Of a stretch of DNA of 64,000 nucleotides, positions 56,200 to 64,000 are shown one piece after another (within the stretch, counting starts at the first letter, position 1; every line of letters begins with the position of its first letter). A program made the position numbers and the translations under genes. The notes under the pieces were generated by a model that worked only from the letters and a program-made list of their open reading frames with translations, did not search any database and was not told the DNA's origin. The DNA is from Hyperoplus lanceolatus (lineage: Eukaryota > Chordata > Actinopteri > Uranoscopiformes > Ammodytidae), in the NCBI GenBank assembly GCA_026929865.2, contig CM049407.1:1-64000 (forward strand), read 5' to 3'.

Positions 56200-57081
56200 C
56201 AGAGAGAGACACAGAGAGAGAAACACAGTCATGGGAAAAAATTAGGACACCCCATTAAATATTCAGTTTTTCTTTAAGCAAGGTTCACATATCGATGTCT
56301 AATCTTGTTTTTATTTATCTCTGGAAGAGAAAGTGATCTAACTGCAGGTAAACATATTAAACAAAAGACATCAACATGAATTCTAACTTAGGAAGAAGTT
56401 AGGACACACTGCCCCCTAATACCTAGTGTAAGTAAGACGCTGCTTGTAACCCTCTACTGGTCCGGCCCACTTGAGATCAGAGGGGCTGTATGTGGCCCCC
56501 GAACCAAAATGAGTTTGACACACATGTTCTATAGTCTCGGACAGTGAGATCACCCCAAAGTTTGTACCTCGACAAATTTGTCCAGATGAAAATATTCAAA
56601 AACAATCGTTTAGCCTACAAGTAGCTTATGCTCCAAATCCCAAACACACACAGTGACGTAGGGAAGGAGCAACTGTACTCAGGACCAGATCTTTAGGTGT
56701 TGTGTTAGTACAGGCCAGCAGGGGAGTGGGGGGGGGGAGACAATCGTACTTCGTACTTCAATCGTACGATCACCCCAAAATTCCTGCTGTCACTTTATCA
56801 AGATTTTTTTAAGTAAGGAAAATATATTCTGGTTGAAAATGTTTGAACATGTTTTTGTTAGAGGAGACGTGAATCCACACACCTTGCAGCTGTTTCTTCA
56901 GTTTGTCAACCTCAGTCTGCTGATTTGCTGCTTGTTCTGGAAAAAAAACAGATAAAGTTTGAGAAAGAGAGAAGGAGGGAGCGAGGGAGAGAGACAGGGG
57001 GAGGGAGAGAGAGACACAGATGTGATGATTTCCACGCACCTCGCAGCTGATCCTCCTGTTTGTCCAGTTTCGCTGCTTGTT
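55483..57081 (-). CDS. Gene 7: C1q-domain gene (subtype B-like), 5' end not in window
   Basis: Exons: 57081-57040 (EQAAKLDKQEDQLRG), 56936-56883 (54 nt, EQAANQQTEVDKLKKQLQG), 56147-56016 (132 nt; [35 protein letters not shown]) and 55760-55483 ([49 protein letters not shown]). All are phase 1 and open. No signal exon is seen. The first intron is recognisable as B-type sequence (AGCCCAGCTTTAATA) at 57170, continues after a 3.7-kb insertion at 60922-61018, and is then interrupted by the DIRS element at 61019, about 100-150 bp short of where the signal exon lies in the paralogues. The signal exon is probably beyond the window. The 54-nt coil exon is the intact form of the one truncated in genes 2 and 4. 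Confidence 0.75.
56225..56440. mobile_element. Tc1/mariner-type fragment
   Basis: AGTCATGGGAAAAAATTAGG, then ACACCCCATTAAATATT, is a terminus pattern common in fish mariner-like elements; GTTAGGACACACTGCCCCC recurs internally. The right end is lost to a hAT-like fragment at about 56460-56530. It lies in an intron of gene 7. Confidence 0.45.
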
Positions 57082-58099
57082 CTGAAAAAAAGTAAATAAG
57101 TTTGATTCCACTGCAGCAGCAGTTTGGAGAGTTTTACATATTTGATCTGAATAAATTCCTTAGAAAAAATAGCCCAGCTTTAATATTTGAGCATATTAAT
57201 GCAATGTAGGGGAGAACGGGGTAATTTGTCACACGGTTTGGTTGTCACAATCGTTATATCTCGGAACCAGAAGGCGCTGTCTGTGAAATTTTGGTATGTA
57301 AATATCCAGAATTGGGATCAGAGGTCACCTACATAGTCTTCCTTGGAGTTAGACTGCTGAATTTGAGGTGAGACGACTGTTAGTGTTTTTCATGTCAAAT
57401 TGAAAATATTTAGCTCCTCAATATTTTTCTTCTAGGCTTTTACACAATGGGTTTATAACAAAACACTTGTTACCCATACAAAGTGTGAAGGGTAAACTAT
57501 AGTTTCGATTGTGGTTAACAAGCTAATTAGTTGTCAGATGGTTGTTGGCCTTGATGCTAGCAAGAAATTCAAGTTGGGGTTGGTCGTCACATTTTTAGGG
57601 GGGTTGGTTGTCACATGTTATCTCAAGGCTGCAGCCAGAAAAGTAACCCAATAATGAAAGAAAGTGTCAAGCTGTATCCTCACTGACACCCCAGAGAAGG
57701 AAATAATAGAGCAGGAAAAGGCAGCTAGCATGCAAAGAGAAAAGGGCAACAAAATCAAAACAACCCAGGGCATCCCAAACTAGACCAGCTGCCAAGGCTA
57801 CAGTAAGTTATGTAGGCCTATTTGTCAACTTGACAATGCAATTAAACTTTCAAATTTAGTTCTACTTGCTTGCCTTCTTTTTAAGATTATTCCCATTAAG
57901 ATAACATTGTGACAAACAACCCCATAGTGTTTGACAACCGACCCCTTGATGGGGTTGGTTGTCACAATGTGTAAGGGTGTCTTTGATGATTAATTTCTTC
58001 TTTATCACAATAAGATAGAAAAAGTGAGGGATAGACATTTCAAGCCAACACCTTAAGCTTCAATTTAATGTAGGAATGACTATTGAAAGATGTTTTTTT

Positions 58100-58214
58100 T
58101 GTTTTGTTTTTTCTCCTTTATTTAACCTCGAAAGATCAATTGAGGGGTGACCCTCTTTTACAATGACGTCGAGTTTGTACAGATACACAATATACAATGA
58201 GAATACATAACAAG

Positions 58215-58286
<72 letters not shown>

Positions 58287-60890
58287 ACAACAATTTAAAA
58301 CATTAAGATCAATTGAATGAAAGAGACAATAGCCTGATTAAAACAGTTACAAGTGGAGTGGGACTGATTCAAAATAATGATATTAAATTGGTTAACAGTT
58401 ATGAGTGTATTTATTTTAATTGTATGTTGTAGGCTGTTCCAGGAGTCAGGGGCACTGTGGCTAAAAGCAGTTTTACCAAGCTCAGACCGGGCATAGGGAA
58501 CATATAACATGAGCATGTCAGTTGAGCGGGTTTGATAAAGCCCATCTGAAATAAGCAGCATTTCTGTCAAGTAGAGTGGCAGCTTTCCGGTCAGGGCTTT
58601 ATATATAAAAATATGCCAATGTGCATCACGTCTCTCCTTAAGGGAGGACCACCCAACCTTTTCATATAAAACACAATGGTGTGTATCATAAGCATCTCCT
58701 GTAATGAATCTCAAAGCAGAGTGAAATACAGAGTCTAGGAGTTTAAGACATGAACGAGATGCATGCCGATAAACCACATCACCGTAATCAAGGACAGACA
58801 TAAAAACTGCCTCAATAATCCTTTTCCTACTGAACAACGGGAAGGTGGCTTTATTCCTATAAAAATATCCAATCTTTTGTCGCAGACGACAGACAATATT
58901 TTTTATGTGAAATGTAAAAGAGAGTTTTTCATCTATCTAGATGCCAAGATAGTTATATTCAGTGACTCTTTCAATATGAGATCCATTATTTGTGTGAATA
59001 ATAAGATCATTAAAATGTGTAATTCTTGCTCTGGAAAAACACATATATTTAGTTTTTTCTGTATTAAGAACAAGCCTGAGATCCACTAGACAGTTCAGTG
59101 TCGTCCGCATACAAATGGGCATGGCAGTTTTGTAGTGATGAAACAATGTTATTGGTGTAAATTGTGAATAGGACTGGACCTAAAATTGAGCCCTGCGGAA
59201 CACCATTTGTAACTGTTAAAAACTCAGTTTGGTGGCTTCCCAGTTTTACTGACTGCTGTCTATCAGAGAGATGGTCCCTAAACCAGCTACATGTAGAATA
59301 ATCAAAACCAATTTCATGCAGCCTCTGTAAAAGCAAATGGTGATCTAAAGTATCAAAGGCTTTTGACAGATCAACAAAAAGTGCTGCACAGTAGGGCTGG
59401 GCGATATGGACCAAACCTTATATCACGATATAGGTAATTTTATATCACGATATGGATATATATCACGATATAGTATTTTTCCTTAAAATTCAATGGATTA
59501 CAATAACCGTACTGAACTTTAATCACATTAGATTATTTTCATTTTTGCTTGGAACTTAAATGTCCATACAAAAGAAAAACAGGTGCAAAATACCACACCA
59601 GTCTGGCTTTAGTCAGTCAGTGCAAAATAAAAATGACAGCATCAACCAAAGAGCCTACATTTTCCAATTGATAGTAGCCTATATCAAAATAATGAAAGAC
59701 TTGAATTTTCCTGCAGTATTTGCTCATCTTCATTTAAAAAAGCTGTCAAAATTAACTAATGAGCAAATGTCTGGTAATACTTTAACTCCAGCTTCAACAC
59801 AAATAATATTTTCAAGTTTGACATGTTTTAAAGTTACATAAAACCAGCCTTGCTGGCTGTCTCCAACAATAACAGCACGGGGGTGAAGCCCCGAGTAGGC
59901 TAAAGATGTCATTATTAGCCAGCTAGCTCACGAGAGCTAACCCATGTAGTTTGCGGCTTAAAACAAGCCAACTCTGCGTCATGGCAACAGCACGCTGAAG
60001 CAGCAAGCAAGTTTCCTTTGCCCAATGAAATGTTTGACCGTTAAAAGCTGCTCTGCCACCGTGACACGGAGTTGGTTTGTTAACTTTAGTGACGGCGCAC
60101 CGAAGCTAGACCATGAGCTAGACAGCTAGAGCAATAGATGAGGCTTCTTCTGTTGCGGGTAGAGAAGCTGTATTGCAGCCCAGAGCCCCCGTGTGGCGCG
60201 GCGGTGTAACTGCAGTGTAACTATAGGGACTCGGAGGGACAGCTGCCTCCCGCTCCATATATGCTCCAGCCACATGAACTTTTTTTCTCCGCGATATAAA
60301 CGGTATGGCCAAATCTCTCCTTTCATATCGTCCACGATATGATATCGTCATATCGCCCAGCCCTACTGCACAGTGCATTTTTTTATCGATAGCTGTAACA
60401 ATGTTGTCTAAGACCAAAGTGACAGCAGATACAGTACTGTGGCCTGCCCTAAAACCAGATTGAAAAGGGCTCAAAATGGAAGCACTGGATAAAAAGGTTT
60501 TCAACTGAGTATTAATGACTGATTCTAGAATTTTTGCCAGGCATGGGAGTTTGGAAATTGGCCTGTAATTATTGAGATCACTTTTGTCACCCCCTTTATG
60601 TAATGGAATGACGTGAGCTTTTCTCCAGACTTTAGGAACAATACCAGAGGAGATGGAAAGATTAAAAATATGGGTTATTTGTTTTGATATGATAAGAGCA
60701 GAGAGATTGATTGAAAATGGGTCCAAATTGTCCTCTCCCATGTACTTCCTGGGGTTGATGGCTAGAAGCGCATCTACAACAATACTTGTTGGAACTTGAA
60801 CAAGGCTGAAGAGAGGAGTTTTAGAGACAGGTGGTATGCTATTTTTATTTCTGATAAGGTTTAGGTGATAAGCAATTCTCACTAGAATAA
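58100..60890 (-). mobile_element. LINE inside the TA-flanked element, split by hAT
   Basis: On the minus strand: LNNYRPISKLPCLAKILESV and FQSGFRAGHSTVSAVTLVLD at 60620-60390; then, after the hAT element, LFVDLSKAFDTLDHHLLLQR, GVPQGSILGPVLFTIYTNNI and HLYADDTELSS at 59390-59070; then SVLDYGDVVYRHASRSCLKL at about 58800. The reverse transcriptase YADD motif is intact but frames shift near 59070 and 58840, and the 5' part is missing. Confidence 0.82.
59392..60365. mobile_element. hAT-type element with CTGCACAG target duplication
   Basis: The termini are TAGGGCTGGGCGATATGG and CATATCGCCCAGCCCTA, a very common fish hAT signature. An exact 8-bp duplication CTGCACAG lies at 59384-59391 and 60366-60373. 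Subterminal ATATCACGATATRG repeats occur near the left end. It splits the LINE reverse transcriptase and is the youngest of three nested layers. Confidence 0.9.
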
Positions 60891-61439
60891 AAAGTGTGCC
60901 TACTTACCCCGTTCTCCCCTATAAAGCAAGCAGATGTGCCCACTCCCATATACATTTGTGTTTAAACTTGCACATTTGGAACAAACAACTCTTAACCACT
61001 ACACCACAAGCAAACAAACGATAGTTACGTATGTAACTACGGTTCTATGAGTTCCGGATGACCGCCAGAGGCGGTGCTTACAGCACTGGATGTTCCATCG
61101 CGCGCATGCGCAGGTCGAGATCTTTATACCAACAAAGTCACCTGTGACACCTGGGTGACTCCGGGAATGTATATATTCCGGAAGTCACCAGAGGTTCTGT
61201 TCCAACTGGATCTTCTCGCGGTGTCTGAGAAGTCTGAGTGACAGAGAACTCTGGCGGTCATCCGGAACTCATAGAACCGTAGTTACATACGTAACTATCG
61301 TTCTATTTCGTTCCTACTGACCGCCAGAGGCGGTGCTTACAGCACTGGATGACTTATACCAAAAAGGTCACGAAGAGTACTCATCAATTAAGGGCTTGCA
61401 ACCATCAACAAGACAGCTGTCATCCCACCGGATGAGGTG

Positions 61440-62605
61440 CAGCAACATTTACTCTGTAGAGCCGCGCAACGTACATGATGAAGACCATGTAGCCGTGGCG
61501 CAAATGTCCTGCCGTGAAATCCGCTTCAAGGCAGCCCCTGATGTAGCCATACTCCTGGTAGAGTGGCACTCAACGGCCAAGGCATGGGGAGCCCCTGTGC
61601 TCTATATGCATTCAAGACCACCTCCACAAGTCAGTGGGAGTGTCTCTGTTTGGACAGGGCAGTCCCCTTCCTGCAGCTCCCATAGCAGACAAAGAGGTAT
61701 TTGTCTTACGCAAGCTGGTTGTTGCCACAACCTATGCCCTATCGTTTGGATAGGAAGGATGGATTTGGCGAGACCACCACTCCTGACCCTTCTGCATGCC
61801 AGAGCAAGCACGCCTGGCTCACTGCCGAGGCATGGAGTTCACCGACCGATTGCAGTCGCAATGGCAAGGAGGAATGCCGTCTTCATAGACAGCCGCGTCA
61901 GGTCTGCCTGACTCAGCGGCCCAAATGGGGGTAGACCTAAGGCCCTCAGGACTACTTGTAAGTCCCATGATGGTGCCCTCAGGGGTCATGGTGGCTGAAT
62001 GAAGCCTCTGACCTGACTAGGTAGTGGGACCCTACCGTCTGGTTGTCCACCCCTGCATGTGCGGCCGATATCGCAGCCACATAGACGCACAGGGTGGAAG
62101 CAGCTGTCCTGCTGCCCAACACAGACTGCAGAAAGTGTAGTATCACTATCACTGAACAAGTCCATGGGACTTCGCCATGTGCCATGCACCACTGTGAAAA
62201 CAACTTCCACCTGTCTGCATAGCGCCATGTAGTGGCGAGTGCCCCTGAAGTTAAAACGGTATGGACCTCTGACTGGTCGCAATACGTCAACAGTGGGTCC
62301 TGGCTACCAGGAGCCCCACGCACAGCTGCAGGCGCCCCGAGTTCGGGTGCCACATGTGTACGCCTACCTGAGACAGAAGGTCCTGTCTCCCTGGAAGGCA
62401 CCAAGACTCTCCTTGAGGAGTTTAGTAACGCTGGGATCCATGGCCTTCCTGGCCAATGTGGAGCCACCAAACGTAGGCTGTAACTGCAATGCTGGACCCC
62501 ATCCAGTGTTGTCAGCAACAAAAGAATTGTAGGAAATGCATAAAGCAGGCTGACTGGCCAAGCATCAGCCAGAGCATCCTGCCTTAGGGGACTGGTCCTC
62601 TCCAT
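61440..62605 (-). pseudogene. DIRS tyrosine recombinase and RNase H end, degraded
   Basis: The frame at 62605-61979 shows LLYAFPTILLL and LRLVAPHWPGRPWIPALLNS (RT/RNase H end), then TTWRYADRWKLFSQWCMAHG (start of the recombinase). Further on, after frame changes, come HSTR at 61565-61554 (the H-x-x-R catalytic box) and FIMYVARLYRVNV at about 61487-61450, where a Tyr in the position of the nucleophile is present. It is non-functional because of the stops and shifts between these parts. Confidence 0.7.
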
Positions 62606-62819
62606 CTAGGAGAACCCAGGGGGACAGTGGGTCTTCTCTTCGGACGCAAAGATATATGCCACCGCCCTGCCATACTCTTCCCAATCATGCTCACCACCTC
62701 CGGATGGAGTCTCCACTCCCCGGGGGTGGCCCTTTTCTATCGCTGTGTTCCGGACACCTGGAACTTGGACAGCTTAGATAATGATGATTAGATAATGCTG
62801 AGGTCAGCATACTTATCAG

Positions 62820-63170
62820 TCAAAGGAAGAGGCTGTACTCCAGCAGCCTCCATTGCATGAAGTGCTGAGTAGCTGCTGAACGGTAGCTACGCGCTACAGA
62901 GAAAGGCAGGCTTGTATGGCCGCCGAGTCGAGCACCAGCTGAGCTGTAATGGTGGCAGGGATGCTGCCACACACTGTTTAATATGCGCAGAGCCAGGGAC
63001 GGCCCAAACGGAAGAACCCTGAACTGGTACACCTTGCCCAGAAATGCAAAGGGGGGGGCCACCTGTGACATTGGGCAGTAGGGACTTGAAAGTAGCAACT
63101 TTCAGGGCTATGAACAACCCAGTCCGCCTGAGCGAAAGACTGGAGGACCCCTGCAACACGCAGCATGGGG
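62820..63170 (-). pseudogene. DIRS reverse transcriptase fragment, frameshifted
   Basis: The text FAFLGKVYQFRVLPFGPSLA, DWVVHSPESCYFQVPTAQCH and overlapping frames matches the DIRS reverse transcriptase region around the Asp-containing DLKDAYFHVP strand, spread over three frames. The expected Asp of that motif is not preserved in a single frame. Confidence 0.65.
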
Positions 63171-63199
63171 AAAGGAAGAATCGTGAGGCCCTGATTCTG

Positions 63200-64000
63200 C
63201 CGTCTTAGTCCAGAACGGGGCGACCCCGCCCCAACTCCTGGTACCTGAACTTCCTACCGAGCATCGAGTAGCACCCCCAAGGACTCTGGGGGAGGGCGGA
63301 GGCTGGACGCCGACCTCCTGGCGCCTGAAATGCAGCTGTAGCGCAGTGTTACGGCACTGTACAGAATGTGCTGAGAAGCACTGGCCCCTTGATTGTCCAC
63401 CTGAACGTGGTTGAAGCTATTGGCACGGGGTACCACAGAGGTTCCCAGCCTGGATCAGGCAGAGGTGCACGTCGCAGCGTGCAACTACTGTCTAGCCTGG
63501 TCAACCTGGACACTTCGCACCGGGCCTGAAGAGCAGCTGGCCGAACGTCTGGCCTGGGATCACTGGAAGAGAATGGAGGGTCTGTCGACACACCTCCGAC
63601 TGGGACGACGCCACAGTTGACATCAACCTGCCTAGCTCCCTAAGTCATAATGCAAAGTCTGCAGTGAAGCATCACTGAGGGTCCATGCTGAGTGACCAGC
63701 ACCTGACCCCTGTATGGTTTGCGACCGAGTCAGGACTGTGTGAGAAAGCAAATTCCCAGATGGCCCACACAGGCAGCAATGTCGTAACTCCTAGTAAGGA
63801 GGTCGCCTGAAATCCGGCACTGGGGCCGAGGGCAGCGCACATCGGCTCTCAGAGCCTCGTCTGGGGAGACAACCAGGGATGCTATAGCAGGCTCAATCGG
63901 AGCTAACCAGTCCAAGCCATAACTATCAGCATTGTGCATGGCTGCCAGAGCTCTGCTGTCACTAGTGTGATGGGAGAGAGCCCTTAAATCTGGCCAGCAT
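63200..64000 (-). pseudogene. DIRS 5' coding region, fragmentary
   Basis: The frame at 63939-63730 (LDWLAPIEPAIASLVVSPDE, then ALRADVRCPRPQCR) resembles the end of a DIRS ORF1/gag-like protein. Other frames in this region are short. It continues past the window end. Confidence 0.5.

Larger units (their letters stand above)
57209..60919. mobile_element. TA-flanked DNA element, GGGGAGAACGGGGTAA termini
   Basis: Perfect 16-bp inverted ends (GGGGAGAACGGGGTAA / TTACCCCGTTCTCCCC) are flanked by TA on both sides. The empty site GCAATGTATAAAGC is seen in gene 4 at about 30461. The left 0.9 kb contains repeats of GGTTGTCACA. No transposase frame is recognised. Most of its length is a LINE inserted on the minus strand. 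Confidence 0.82.
61019..64000 (-). mobile_element. DIRS-type tyrosine-recombinase retroelement, decayed, running off the window
   Basis: The 3' (low-coordinate) end carries a 52-bp inverted repeat, 61019-61070 against 61249-61300 (CGATAGTTACGTATGTAACT / AGTTACATACGTAACTATCG). A direct repeat, GACCGCCAGAGGCGGTGCTT, recurs at 61060 and 61319. On the minus strand from high to low are gag-like text (about 63940-63730), reverse transcriptase pieces (63166-62820), an RNase H-like region joined to the recombinase N-terminal region (62605-61979) and a recombinase core (about 61700-61440). Frames are broken many times. DIRS elements integrate without target duplication, and none is seen. Confidence 0.78.

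Noticed and set aside
61333-61911. 192-codon plus-strand open frame
   Set aside because: It is antisense to the DIRS recombinase remnant (HSTR box on the minus strand) and shows no domain of its own.

Overview
This window is vertebrate, almost certainly teleost fish, nuclear DNA. The evidence is compact multi-exon genes with GT/AG introns, very many (CA)n, (GA)n and (GATA)n microsatellites, and a dense mixture of fish-type mobile elements: L2-like and other non-LTR retrotransposons, tRNA-derived SINEs, hAT and Harbinger-like DNA elements, and a DIRS retroelement with a tyrosine recombinase. No bacterial genes, rRNA genes or functional tRNA genes are visible.

The genic content is one tandem cluster, all on the minus strand, of seven secreted C1q-domain genes (called genes 1-7 here from low to high coordinate). 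Each gene has a signal-peptide exon, zero to several very small coiled-coil exons (42-63 nt), a 132-nt exon with the first half of the C1q domain, and a last exon with the second half ending in a conserved FSGHLLF-type motif. There is no collagen segment, so these are 'globular-head only' C1q-like proteins of about 170-240 residues. Every internal splice junction I could place is phase 1, so exons can be gained, lost or skipped without breaking the frame. Signal exons and introns define three subtypes: A (genes 1 and 6, MMKV... with CLQDVH), B (genes 2 and 4, and probably 7, MMKV... with T/RQDVH) and C (genes 3 and 5, MKTxAVFVLL). The order is A-B-C-B-C-A-B, which points to repeated unequal crossing-over.

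Layout: 1-2.5 kb repeats and gene 1 3' flank; 2.55-11.7 kb gene 1, inflated by nested LINEs; 11.7-15.2 kb intergenic; 15.2-18.0 kb gene 2 (frameshifted); 18-23.4 kb intergenic with two back-to-back Harbinger-like elements, a hAT element and a minisatellite; 23.4-27.6 kb gene 3; 28.1 kb an orphan coil exon; 28.7-33.0 kb gene 4, with one exon lying in a base-call-corrupted stretch; 33-36 kb intergenic, paralogous to 18-23 kb; 36.1-42.4 kb gene 5, whose large intron contains an unrecognised 141-residue membrane-protein ORF; 42.4-46.2 kb repeats; 46.2-53.1 kb gene 6; 53.1-55.5 kb intergenic; 55.5-57.1 kb the 3' part of gene 7; 57.2-60.9 kb a TA-flanked element holding a LINE that itself holds a hAT element; 61.0-64.0 kb a decayed DIRS retroelement that sits between gene 7 and wherever its signal exon lies.

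The genes presumably act together as a diversified family of secreted C1q-fold recognition or binding proteins. Copy-specific differences are concentrated in the number of coil (oligomerisation) exons and in the loops of the last exon. Several copies carry apparent lesions (8-bp deletion, stop codon in a coil exon, lost donor site), so not all may be functional. Functional statements come from family knowledge; expression and ligands cannot be seen from sequence.
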